Part shown: positions 18,281-26,594 of the stretch, in pieces
Layout of the letters: every line of letters begins with the position of its first letter
Position numbering within the stretch: the stretch's first letter is position 1
NCBI RefSeq assembly: GCF_022953055.1
Contig: NZ_JALJEJ010000002.1
Location: 620,001 to 684,000 of the forward strand
DNA length: 64,000 bases
Direction: 5' to 3'
Source of the DNA: Mucilaginibacter straminoryzae
Lineage (GTDB): Bacteria; Bacteroidota; Bacteroidia; Sphingobacteriales; Sphingobacteriaceae
Notes under the pieces: generated by a model
What the model was told of the DNA's origin: nothing
Databases searched by the model: none
The model's input: only the letters and a program-made list of their open reading frames with translations
Made by a program: the position numbers and the translations under genes

Positions 18281-19198
18281 ATGAAAAAGTTTCTTTTTGC
18301 TTTCTTGTTGTTAATACAAGCTTTAAACTTAGCAGCGCAATCGCGAGCAGAAAAAGCGATTGATCTTTACCCTGATGGTGTTCCTAACAGCAAAACTGCA
18401 CCTGCCACTTACCAGGAGAAACACGCTAAGGGCGATTGGATCACGATGGTTACCAAACCTCAGATTACGCCTTATTTGCCCGAAGAGGGAAAAGCTAACG
18501 GTGCGGCAGTGCTGGTTTTCCCAGGTGGTGCGTACGCAGGGTTGGCTAACGACCATGAAGGTGCGCAGGTTGCCCAAAAGTTTGCCGAAACAGGTGTAAC
18601 TGCTTTTCTGGTTAAATACCGTTTGCCGTCTGATGAAATTATGGCAGATAAGCGCATCGGTCCGCTACAGGATGCCCAGCGCGCCTTACAATTTGTGAGG
18701 CAAAATGCTGCTAAGTATCACATCGATCCCAATAAAGTTGGTATCATCGGCTTCTCGGCAGGGGGACACCTGGTTACTACTACGGCAACTCATTTTAATA
18801 AGGCTTTTATTGCCAACCCGGATCAGGTAAACCTTCGTCCCGATTTTCTGATTGCCATCTATCCGGTGGTATCCCTGGGCGAGTACAGGCATGCAGGCTC
18901 GCGCGATAATCTTTTGGGCAAGAACCCTGCACAAGAGCAGATCGACTACTTTTCGAACGAAAAGCAAGTGACAAAGGATACCCCGCCAACCTTCCTTGTG
19001 CATGCACAGGACGATGATGTGGTACCGGTACAAAACTCGCTGCTGTTCTACGATGCACTCCTGAAAAATGGTGTTAAAGCCGAAATGCACATCTACCAGG
19101 CGGGCGGCCACGGCTTTGGGTTGCATAATGCTAAAGAGCCCGAAGATTGGTTCGAAGACTTAAAAGCATGGATGAAGCTGAATGGCTGGGTGAAATAA
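18281..19198 (+). CDS. Secreted alpha/beta-hydrolase (BD-FAE/xylan esterase-like)
   Basis: A 305-residue exported hydrolase. The signal peptide ends ALNLAA with predicted mature N-terminal Gln. The oxyanion region is VFPGGAYAGLAND, the nucleophile elbow G-F-S-A-G (GIIGFSAGGHL, Ser ~166), the acid lies in HAQDDDVVPVQNS, and the catalytic His in QAGGHGFGLHN. This layout is that of acetyl-esterases and BD-FAE-type enzymes that deacetylate plant polysaccharides; the actual substrate is unknown. It stands alone, followed by a long repeat-bearing gap. Confidence 0.9.
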   Translation: MKKFLFAFLLLIQALNLAAQSRAEKAIDLYPDGVPNSKTAPATYQEKHAKGDWITMVTKPQITPYLPEEGKANGAAVLVFPGGAYAGLANDHEGAQVAQKFAETGVTAFLVKYRLPSDEIMADKRIGPLQDAQRALQFVRQNAAKYHIDPNKVGIIGFSAGGHLVTTTATHFNKAFIANPDQVNLRPDFLIAIYPVVSLGEYRHAGSRDNLLGKNPAQEQIDYFSNEKQVTKDTPPTFLVHAQDDDVVPVQNSLLFYDALLKNGVKAEMHIYQAGGHGFGLHNAKEPEDWFEDLKAWMKLNGWVK

Positions 19199-19560
19199 AA
19201 CATTTGATAATTTTCGATCATGTCATGATAGGCTTGTCGACCTGTCCCGAACTAGTTTCGGGGAGTATCTGTACATTTTTCATGTTACTTTACCCTTCGA
19301 CAAGCTCAGGGTGACAAATCTTAGTTTTGCTATAATCGCACGCTCAATCCCAACGATTTAATCGTTTTTCTTTTGAAGCACGCATTACATGCGTGCGCTA
19401 GAGGGAGTGTCATGCTGATGCTCTCAAAGCATGAGCGCTGGGCAGTTAGAGGTTGTGGCGATACAAATACGATCATACGGAGAGCGACAAAAGGCTTGCT
19501 AGTTTATATTACAAGGTGAAGATTGCCGCGTCTCCCGATAGCCATTGGGCTCGTCGCAAT

Positions 19561-19605
19561 AGTAAAGGTCAGCTAATTCGGTTACCAAGTTAGCTAACCT
19601 TTACA
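19561..19605. mobile_element. 45-base IS481-end mini-element with 5-base target duplication
   Basis: The minus strand of this segment begins TGTAAAGGTTAG and matches the right end of the IS at 47446-48520 over about 35 bases with four differences. Its other end is an inverted AGTAAAGGTC. Directly repeated GCAAT flanks it (19556-19560 and 19606-19610). It looks like an internally deleted, non-autonomous copy of that IS. Confidence 0.75.
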
Positions 19606-19700
19606 GCAATGACGACAGGTTTTAAATCTGAATAGGTCATCCCAGGAGCTTGCGAAGGCCTGAATCTTTAAAGAAATACAACATCACTGTGCCATCTGAC

Positions 19701-19780
19701 CCTGACTTAAAAGTCAGAAAACCGATGGCCGGCCCGGTAAATGTGGCGAACTGGTTTTTGCCAGCCAGCCAAAGCCACCG
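19701..19780. repeat. GTAAATGTGGCGA-family repeat, copy 1
   Basis: This segment reads CCTGACTTAA ... ATGGCCGGCCCGGTAAATG ... TTTTGCCAGCCAGCCAAAGC. The reverse strand of 46718-46853 has the same ordered blocks, so the two are copies of one repeat in opposite orientations. Confidence 0.7.
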
Positions 19781-19790
19781 ATTTTAAACA

Positions 19791-19816
19791 AAAAAAGCCG
19801 ACTATTCGCCGACTTT
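19791..19816 (-). terminator. Terminator of the efflux operon
   Basis: On the minus strand AGTCGGC-GAATA-GTCGGCT folds into a 7-bp stem with two G-U pairs followed by TTTTTTT, 25 bases after the adaptor gene's stop codon. Confidence 0.65.
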
Positions 19817-19839
19817 TTGTATCAAATAACATCACGAGA

Positions 19840-21021
19840 TTATTCCGTTTTAGCGGCAGCTTCTTTCGGCGATGCTGCTTTGTCTTTTACAGGCTGTCCG
19901 TCGCGGATCTCGTCAGTCGCTTGTGTTACAATTTTGTCACCCTTGTTTAAACCGGCGCCGAAAATTTCCATCTGGTCTCCCGCTGCTAAACCTTTCTTTA
20001 CCTCTACCCAGCGGGCATGGTGGCTATTATCAACCTTAACTACAAAAACCTTTTCGGTAGAACTTACCACGGCTGTTTTAGGCACAATAAAGGCGCTGTC
20101 GCGAGAAGGTAGCGGCACATGCACTTCTGCATACATACCCGGTAAAAGCTTCTTTTCAGGATTATAAACATCCATTTCCAATCGCTCTGCACGCAATTTA
20201 TTATCCAGGGCTCCAGCCAAACGACTTACTTTAGCTTTAAAAGTTTGGTTTTGTAATGAACGTACAGTGAACTCAACCTCGTCGCGGTTACTTAATCCGC
20301 CGGTATAGGCTTCCGGGATAGATACGATCAGGCGGAGCCTGCGCTGCTGTTGTAGTACTAACAATGGCAATTCAGACCCTTTTCCAGAAGGGCCGACATA
20401 AGCACCCACGTTTACATTTCTGGCGCTGATCACACCATCAAACGGCGCTCGAATCTCTAAATAACCCAGGTTGGCAGACACCTGTTTGTAGTATGATTTT
20501 GCAGCTTCCACATTTGCCAGATCTGCACCTTTACGCGCCGACGCCTGGTCAAGATCGTTCTGGGCAATGGTACCCGGCGTTTTGCTGGTATTCTCCAGAC
20601 GGTCGTAATTAGCTTTGCTTGCCATGTAGATAGCTTGCTGCTGTGCAATCCGTGCTTTAGCCTCTGCCAGTTGTGAGTTTACTTCGGGCGCTTCTAACGT
20701 TAAAAGCAACTGCCCTTTGTGCACCTCGCTACCCACATCAACCAATAGCTTTTTTACATAGCTGTTAGTTTTGGCGTAAAGGTCTACCTGTTGGTAAGGC
20801 GCCAATTCCCCGGGTACCTGAATGCTCGACGTCAGTTTACCTTTCGCTAAAGAAATGGTTTCTACAGGCGGTGTCTCAACGGCAGCTTCCTGCTGTTCCT
20901 CTTGCTTTTCTTCCTCTTTTTCGGCTTTGTTACTTCCGCAGCCGGCGGCAACCAATGCAGTAAAGCTTATTAGAACAAGTGCTTTTACCACTGAAGCTTT
21001 TTTAAATATGATAGTTTTCAT
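19840..21021 (-). CDS. RND efflux periplasmic adaptor (membrane fusion lipoprotein)
   Basis: This adaptor links an inner-membrane RND pump to an outer-membrane TolC channel. Of 393 residues, a lipoprotein signal ends VAAGC (Cys28). A lipoyl/barrel-sandwich half follows (VDLYAKTNSYVKKLLVDVGS), a coiled-coil hairpin (LAEAKARIAQQQAIY ... QKNDLDQA-like, ~115-185), the second lipoyl half (IRAPFDGVISARNVNVGAYV), a beta-barrel and a membrane-proximal domain. The C-terminal tail is Lys/Ala-rich. It is last in a three-gene operon read right to left, with the pump gene 16 bases upstream. Confidence 0.95.
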   Translation of the reverse strand: MKTIIFKKASVVKALVLISFTALVAAGCGSNKAEKEEEKQEEQQEAAVETPPVETISLAKGKLTSSIQVPGELAPYQQVDLYAKTNSYVKKLLVDVGSEVHKGQLLLTLEAPEVNSQLAEAKARIAQQQAIYMASKANYDRLENTSKTPGTIAQNDLDQASARKGADLANVEAAKSYYKQVSANLGYLEIRAPFDGVISARNVNVGAYVGPSGKGSELPLLVLQQQRRLRLIVSIPEAYTGGLSNRDEVEFTVRSLQNQTFKAKVSRLAGALDNKLRAERLEMDVYNPEKKLLPGMYAEVHVPLPSRDSAFIVPKTAVVSSTEKVFVVKVDNSHHARWVEVKKGLAAGDQMEIFGAGLNKGDKIVTQATDEIRDGQPVKDKAASPKEAAAKTE

Positions 21022-21037
21022 TGCTCTTTTATCTCGC

Positions 21038-24000
21038 TTAATGTTTTCCGGTGTTTAATTTAAGTCGCGCTTCTCCTTCTTCGTGTGTCCGCGGCACATA
21101 AAACTTACTTTCGCTGTCCTCTGGATCCAGTGAAACAGACTCTGTAGAGGTATTGCCTTGTACCCAGGCAAAAACCAGCGGCAGGATCAGTAAGGCAGCA
21201 AAAGTTGAGGCTAACAAACCGCCGATCACCGCGCGGCCTAATGGCGATGTCTGGTCGCCGCCTTCGCCTAAGCCGGAAGCCATCGGGATCATCCCCACCA
21301 TCATTGCCAAACTGGTCATCAGGATCGGTCTTAAACGCAGTGCAGCAGCTTCACGCGCAGCCTGCAAGGCATTTCCGCTATATTTTCGCAGCTCCTCTGC
21401 GTTAGAGATCAGCAATACGGAGTTAGAAATGGATACCCCTACAGACATGATCATACCCATGTACGACTGCAAATTGAGTGTCGAACCGGTGACCTTCACC
21501 AACAACATAGAGCCGAACAATACTGCTGGCACCGTAGAAAGCACCACCAGCGACACTTTGAACGACTGGAAATTGGCGGTCAGCATCAGGAAGATTACAA
21601 TTACTGCAACTAATAAACCATTTTGCAAACTACCCAGCGTATCATCCAGCGTTTGAGTTAAGCCGCGCGGGGTGATGGTTAGTCCGCGTGGTAGTTTACC
21701 AAGCGATTTCAGCGCTTTCTGCACATCGTCCGAAGCACTGCCCAAATCCTTCTTGTTAATATTAGCTGTCACGGTCAGCATCGGGATAGCACCAATGTCA
21801 TCATTCTCGCCAAAGGTTGTACCGGTTTTAATATCAGCCACATCACCCAAAACCGGGCGCGGCTGGTTACTCATTACCGGTATCTCGCGGATACTATTCA
21901 TGCTGGACATCTGGTATTCCGGCACCTGCACTTGCACGTTATAGCTCAAACCTACTTTTTCATCCAGCCAAACGTTCTTGTCTGTAAACCTTGAAGAAGA
22001 AGTGGAAGTCGTCAGCGAACGCGAAATATCCGTAACGCCGATACCTAATTGTGCGGCGCGCACCCTATCGATATTGATATTGATAGACGGGTAATGGATC
22101 GCCTGGCCAATCTGCACATCGCGCAGGTAATCTATCTGTTTCAGTTTCTCCAGTACCTTATAAGCGTACTGCACGTTCTGCTTTTTATTCTTGCTGGATA
22201 TGGCAACTTCTACCGGGGTTGGCGAACCCTGGCTTAATATTTTATCTGTCAGCTCGATAGGCTCGAAAGAAAGCGTCACCTGCGGAAGCTCCTTCCTGAT
22301 CCTTGCCCTGAACTTTTCTTTAAAGTCGTCCAGGTTTACTTTATAATCTTCGGCCAGGTTCACCTGCATTACCGCCTCGTGCGGGCCAGCCATAAATAAA
22401 TAGATGGGGCTGGTAGAGAACTGCGAAGGGTGCTGCCCTACAAAACACGAAGTTACCTGCACATTGCCCGGACCAACCATTTTGTTCAGCACCTGTAGCG
22501 CTTTGATGGTAGTAGCCTCTGTCCGTTCCAACCGAGTACCATCCGGCAGACGCAACCTTACCTGGAAAGTGCCGGAGTTTACCTTCGGTAACACATCGCG
22601 TCCGGTGATAGTGAGCAGTAAAAATGCCAGTCCTAAAGCCGCTACCACATAAACAACAGAGATCAGTTTACGCCGTTGCAGCATCCGGTCCATCAGCTTC
22701 AGGTAACGAACCCTGAACTTATCAAATTTACTTTCCGGCTTTTCGGCATGCTCCATGGCCTGCTTAATGGCACGTTCTTTTTGTGCGGCATCGTCGCCTT
22801 CATCTTCCATGGCATAACCGTCAGCGTGGCTATGGTCTTCATGCTCGTTCTTCATGATCCAGTTTGCCATAACCGGCACAAAGGTTTGCGCCAGCAGGTA
22901 AGAGGTGATCATGGAGAAACCGATAGCCAATGCCAGCGGCAGGAACAGCGCACCGGGGATACCCTTCATGGTAAATGCCGGGGCAAACACCGCCAGGATA
23001 CAGAATAGGATCAGCAACTTCGGAAAGGCAATTTCCTTACAGGCATCCCAAATGGCCAGGGCCTTGGGCTTGCCCATATCAAAGTGCTGGTGAATATTTT
23101 CTATAGTTACCGTCGATTCATCTACCAGGATACCAATAGCCAGTGAAAGGCCGCTCAGTGTCATGATATTAATGGTTTGCTTGAACAGGTAGAGGAATAG
23201 GATACCCGAGATGATGGACGTCGGGATGGTCAAAATCACGATCAGTGCCCCTCTGCGGTCGCCAAGGAACAGCAACACCATCAAACCGGTAAGGATCGCA
23301 CCGATAGCACCTTCTTCTGCCAAACTCTTTACTGCGTTGATTACGTAAACAGATTGATCGAACACATAAGAAAGCTTTACATCATCTGGCAGAAGGCTTT
23401 GAAAGCGTGGGATAGATTTCTTTAGGTTTTGAACCACTTCCCAGGTAGAAGCATCTGCAGATTTGGTGATGGGCAGGTAAACCGAACGCTTACCATTTAC
23501 CAGTGCATAACTGCTGGTAATATCGGCACCGTCTTCAACCGTGGCCACATCACGAAGGAATAAGGTTTGGATACCATTACGATAGATGGGAATATCGCCA
23601 AATTCTGGAATTTTTTTGATTGACGTGTTGGCTGGCGTAACGTAATTGAGGTCGCCGATGCGTACGTTACCTGCAGGGGTGTTCTGGTTATTCTCGCGGA
23701 TGGCGGCCACAATCTGGTCAGGCGTCAGATTGTGTGAGCGAAGTAACTCGGGGTCTACTTTAACAACAACCGTACGGGTATTACCACCGAATGGCGCCGG
23801 GGAAACCAAGCCCGGGACAGACGTAAACGACGAACGCACATAAATATTCGCCAGATCGAGCAGTTGGTTATTCGTTCGTTTCGGACTGCTTAATACTAAT
23901 TGCCCCACGGGAAGCGTAGAAGCATCAAACCGCAGGATGAAGGGCGGCTGGGTACCGGGCGGAAAAATCGCCTGGGCCCGGTTGGTATAGGCCGTCACCT

Positions 24001-24319
24001 CCGCGGCGGCCTGTGCCATATTCGTTCCTTCGTAAAAAGTCAGCTTCATCAGCGTTAAACCCGAAATGTTACGCGTCTCGATGCTTTTTACACCGGAAAC
24101 GTAGAGCAACAGGTTAACATATTGCTTACCGAAGTAAGATTCCATCTGGTCTGCAGTGTAACCACCAAAAGGGTGGGAAATATAGATCACCGGCAGGTTC
24201 AGGTCTGGAAAAATATCTATTTTAATATTGCGTACCGCGTTAACACCAAAGAAAAACAAACCAGCTACCAGTACCAGTACGGTTATTGGTTTTCTTAACG
24301 CGCCTTTAATTAATCCCAT
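21038..24319 (-). CDS. RND efflux permease (AcrB/HAE1-like)
   Basis: A 1093-residue proton-driven inner-membrane pump of the drug-efflux RND type. Twelve helices are split into two halves by two large periplasmic loops (about 40-340 and 570-870). The proton-relay region in TM4 reads LAIGILVDESTVTIEN, with the conserved Asp. The N-terminus is K-P-I-T-V in a TM1 context. The cytoplasmic loop after TM6 is unusually His/Asp/Glu-rich (NEHEDHSHADGYAMEDEGDD); such a loop could bind metal, but the DESTVTIEN motif is not the classical heavy-metal signature. Substrate unknown. Confidence 0.95.
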   Translation of the reverse strand: MGLIKGALRKPITVLVLVAGLFFFGVNAVRNIKIDIFPDLNLPVIYISHPFGGYTADQMESYFGKQYVNLLLYVSGVKSIETRNISGLTLMKLTFYEGTNMAQAAAEVTAYTNRAQAIFPPGTQPPFILRFDASTLPVGQLVLSSPKRTNNQLLDLANIYVRSSFTSVPGLVSPAPFGGNTRTVVVKVDPELLRSHNLTPDQIVAAIRENNQNTPAGNVRIGDLNYVTPANTSIKKIPEFGDIPIYRNGIQTLFLRDVATVEDGADITSSYALVNGKRSVYLPITKSADASTWEVVQNLKKSIPRFQSLLPDDVKLSYVFDQSVYVINAVKSLAEEGAIGAILTGLMVLLFLGDRRGALIVILTIPTSIISGILFLYLFKQTINIMTLSGLSLAIGILVDESTVTIENIHQHFDMGKPKALAIWDACKEIAFPKLLILFCILAVFAPAFTMKGIPGALFLPLALAIGFSMITSYLLAQTFVPVMANWIMKNEHEDHSHADGYAMEDEGDDAAQKERAIKQAMEHAEKPESKFDKFRVRYLKLMDRMLQRRKLISVVYVVAALGLAFLLLTITGRDVLPKVNSGTFQVRLRLPDGTRLERTEATTIKALQVLNKMVGPGNVQVTSCFVGQHPSQFSTSPIYLFMAGPHEAVMQVNLAEDYKVNLDDFKEKFRARIRKELPQVTLSFEPIELTDKILSQGSPTPVEVAISSKNKKQNVQYAYKVLEKLKQIDYLRDVQIGQAIHYPSININIDRVRAAQLGIGVTDISRSLTTSTSSSRFTDKNVWLDEKVGLSYNVQVQVPEYQMSSMNSIREIPVMSNQPRPVLGDVADIKTGTTFGENDDIGAIPMLTVTANINKKDLGSASDDVQKALKSLGKLPRGLTITPRGLTQTLDDTLGSLQNGLLVAVIVIFLMLTANFQSFKVSLVVLSTVPAVLFGSMLLVKVTGSTLNLQSYMGMIMSVGVSISNSVLLISNAEELRKYSGNALQAAREAAALRLRPILMTSLAMMVGMIPMASGLGEGGDQTSPLGRAVIGGLLASTFAALLILPLVFAWVQGNTSTESVSLDPEDSESKFYVPRTHEEGEARLKLNTGKH

Positions 24320-24334
24320 CTTAGCTGTGTTTGA

Positions 24335-25729
24335 TTATAAGTTATTGATAAAAATACCGAAATCGCCGGTGGCGGCAGCTTTGTAAAGCACGGCCTGCCA
24401 AACGTTATTAAAGGCAATATCGCGGTCTATCTGGGCACGGTTTAAACTATACAGCGCCTGCGTAAGATCAACAATACTGGATAGGCCATTCTTATATAGC
24501 GTGCTTTTCTGGATGTAGGCATCATTAGCAGCCTTCACTTCTACCGGCGCTTCGCGGTAGTTTCGCAAGGCGGTTGAGATACGGCTTTCAGCCAAAATCT
24601 CCTGATCCTGCAAACGCTGGCTTACCAGGTCATAATCATTCTGATACTGTAGCGAAGTAAATTTCTGCGACTGCACCTGGTGATGCACCCGGAATACGCT
24701 GGTGAAGTTCCAGACCATACCCACGCCCAACAGGTAGTTGAAACGGGTAGGATCAACACCTGAACCGTAGCTGCTGGTATAATCATTCGGGTCGATGTTT
24801 ACATCGTTCTTAAAACCTGATCCCCTGCCCTGGTACACACCAAAAAAGCTGAAGGTGGGATAAGCAAGGCGGCTGTAATACTTGGCCTGCTGGTCGCTAA
24901 CGGCAACGCGGTTATGGTAGAATTGAAGAACCGGGTGGGCATCAAGCGGCGCGGCGGCTTGGGGATCGGTATTGGCCGGCACGTTAGTTACAAACAGGCT
25001 GTCTAATGCATAATTCTGTGGCGGCGTACCCAGATACTGCGCCAGCTGGTTACTTTGATCCTGCTCATTTTGCTGTGCATTCGTCAATGCGATGCGTGCT
25101 GCAGAAACCTCGGCATTTGCCAGCGAAGAATCAACGCCAGGGTTTAGGCCGTTCTTAACACGGGCAACTACCACACGCCTGATCTCTAATGATCTGTTCA
25201 GATTATCCTGCTGCGATTTTACCAAACGCTGTGCAGCAAGTAAATTCAGATAGGCAGCAGAGAGGCGTACCTTATGCTGAAAAAGTTCCTGGGTAAGATC
25301 CGTCTGGTTCAGGTTCACATAGCTTTTCTGAACGTTGATCTTTTCCTTTGACCTACCGAAGGTAAAAAAGTCCCAGTTGACATTGGTGAGGTAAAGGGCG
25401 CCAAAAGCGGCATTCCAGTTCTGGTTGGGCTGTGCCGGGCCAGAAGAGGCCACACTTAAACCGCGGTAACCAAACAGCGGGCCGTTGGTGCCGTTAATTG
25501 TACCGTAATCCTGCTGTGCAGAAAAATTAACATCGGGAAGATACTCTGTCCGCGCTTCTTTCAACGCGGATTTAGAGGCATTCAGCTGATTGTTCTTTGC
25601 TTTTATTGCCGGATAATTTTCCAACCCTATCCTTAGCGCATCCTTTAATGTTAATGTTTGCTGGGCATAACTATCAACGGAGAAGACAAAAACAAAAAGC
25701 CCTGCCAGGGCAATACGTTTTCTTAACAT
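24335..25729 (-). CDS. TolC-family outer-membrane efflux protein
   Basis: A 464-residue outer-membrane channel. The signal peptide ends VDSYA with a mature N-terminus beginning Gln-Gln. Two OEP repeats of long amphipathic helices follow (LKDALRIGLENYPAIKAKNN near the start; LYKNGLSSIVDLTQALYSL near the end). It is first in the operon, 15 bases before the pump gene, so the order is channel-pump-adaptor. A promoter box lies at 25752-25759. Confidence 0.94.
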   Translation of the reverse strand: MLRKRIALAGLFVFVFSVDSYAQQTLTLKDALRIGLENYPAIKAKNNQLNASKSALKEARTEYLPDVNFSAQQDYGTINGTNGPLFGYRGLSVASSGPAQPNQNWNAAFGALYLTNVNWDFFTFGRSKEKINVQKSYVNLNQTDLTQELFQHKVRLSAAYLNLLAAQRLVKSQQDNLNRSLEIRRVVVARVKNGLNPGVDSSLANAEVSAARIALTNAQQNEQDQSNQLAQYLGTPPQNYALDSLFVTNVPANTDPQAAAPLDAHPVLQFYHNRVAVSDQQAKYYSRLAYPTFSFFGVYQGRGSGFKNDVNIDPNDYTSSYGSGVDPTRFNYLLGVGMVWNFTSVFRVHHQVQSQKFTSLQYQNDYDLVSQRLQDQEILAESRISTALRNYREAPVEVKAANDAYIQKSTLYKNGLSSIVDLTQALYSLNRAQIDRDIAFNNVWQAVLYKAAATGDFGIFINNL

Positions 25730-26034
25730 GGGGTATTCATAAGAGATGGTGCAAATGTACAGTTTACACTAAGATGCTATTGTAATAAACTTGTTTCTTT
25801 TATGTGAAATTTACAATCTTAATGTCATTAAAAAGCATCAATAGCATATTTATCAAGACAATTTCGTAAAAAATGCAAATATGTTATTAATACATACGAT
25901 TAAGACAGGAAATTTAATCACCCCACTATAGCGAGTCTACAGTAACTAAAGAACTTCAAATAGAAAGAATAAAACGAATAACCCTAACCATCAAGGACTA
26001 TATAATAACTTTGCAGCATTAGATTTCCGAAATT
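25730..26034. other. AT-rich intergenic region upstream of the efflux operon
   Basis: About 300 bases with no gene. It holds the efflux operon promoter (25752-25759, minus strand). A well-formed plus-strand TAACTTTG box at 26006-26013 points into the 3' end of the hypothetical gene at 26035. Confidence 0.6.
25752..25759 (-). promoter_or_regulatory. Efflux operon -7 box (TACATTTG)
   Basis: On the minus strand TACATTTG fits TAnnTTTG, 22 bases before the TolC ATG. No clear repressor operator palindrome was seen beside it and no regulator gene is adjacent. Confidence 0.55.
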
Positions 26035-26592
26035 TTAATTTTCGTATTGCCGTCCTAACTTGTAGTAAATTGTGGCACCTATGAACTTAAAAAACTCATT
26101 CCTAAAATTTTTAACCTTTACAGTTTTTTTCTGGTTTACGTCGTAAAGCAATTTCGTCCTTTTCTTTTCTAAAAATGGTTCTATAACTTTTTGTAATTTC
26201 TTCTTACTCTTTTCAGAATATTTGAGATTACCAAGCATTGAAACAGATCGAAAATAAAGTAATACCGGATGACCATCAATAAACGTATAATATTGAGGAT
26301 AAACACCATCGTCTGTATCATGATTAAAACTCGAAGCCTGTGATAAAACGGCATAGCGGAGGAGGGTATCGTTTTTATGGTAATCCGCTATTTGAACTGT
26401 CACGTAACCCAAACCCTTTTTAAAGAAATGAAATTCATCACCTCCTTTTTTTTGCTCCTCAATAAAGTTTGTTATGTTTTTTGTAAAAGTAGAATCCTTG
26501 ATATTCAATTCCTGGATATCGACATTCAATCTTTGAGCTGATGTCGAGCTAAATAAGATCAATCCAATGACTATAACTAAAAGCTTTTTCAT
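26035..26592 (-). CDS. Secreted hypothetical protein
   Basis: A 185-residue protein with a clean signal peptide (MKKLLVIVIGLILFSSTSA) and predicted mature N-terminal Gln. The frame extends 7 codons upstream, but that extension precedes the signal and overlaps the neighbour's stop, so ATG 26592 is chosen. The mature part is Lys-rich, alpha/beta, with no cysteine pair and no known motif. It follows the JAMM-like lipoprotein gene after only 2 bases and shares its AT-rich composition, so the two form an operon and may work together. I do not recognise the family. Confidence 0.78.
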   Translation of the reverse strand: MKKLLVIVIGLILFSSTSAQRLNVDIQELNIKDSTFTKNITNFIEEQKKGGDEFHFFKKGLGYVTVQIADYHKNDTLLRYAVLSQASSFNHDTDDGVYPQYYTFIDGHPVLLYFRSVSMLGNLKYSEKSKKKLQKVIEPFLEKKRTKLLYDVNQKKTVKVKNFRNEFFKFIGATIYYKLGRQYEN

Positions 26593-26594
26593 AA

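Larger units (their letters stand above)
19199..19839. repeat. Repeat-rich intergenic region
   Basis: No gene is supported in 640 bases. It contains a TCCCGAA-ctag-TTTCGGG palindrome (19249-19268), a CCCTTCGACAAGCTCAGGG element (19292-19310), and a GATTGC...CGCAATGACG palindromic element interrupted by a 45-base mini-element at 19561-19605. A GTAAATGTGGCGA-family repeat lies at 19701-19780 and the efflux operon terminator at the right end. Confidence 0.75.

Noticed and set aside
19741..19950. 69-codon forward frame
   Set aside because: It begins in a repeat, crosses the efflux terminator and is antisense to the adaptor gene.
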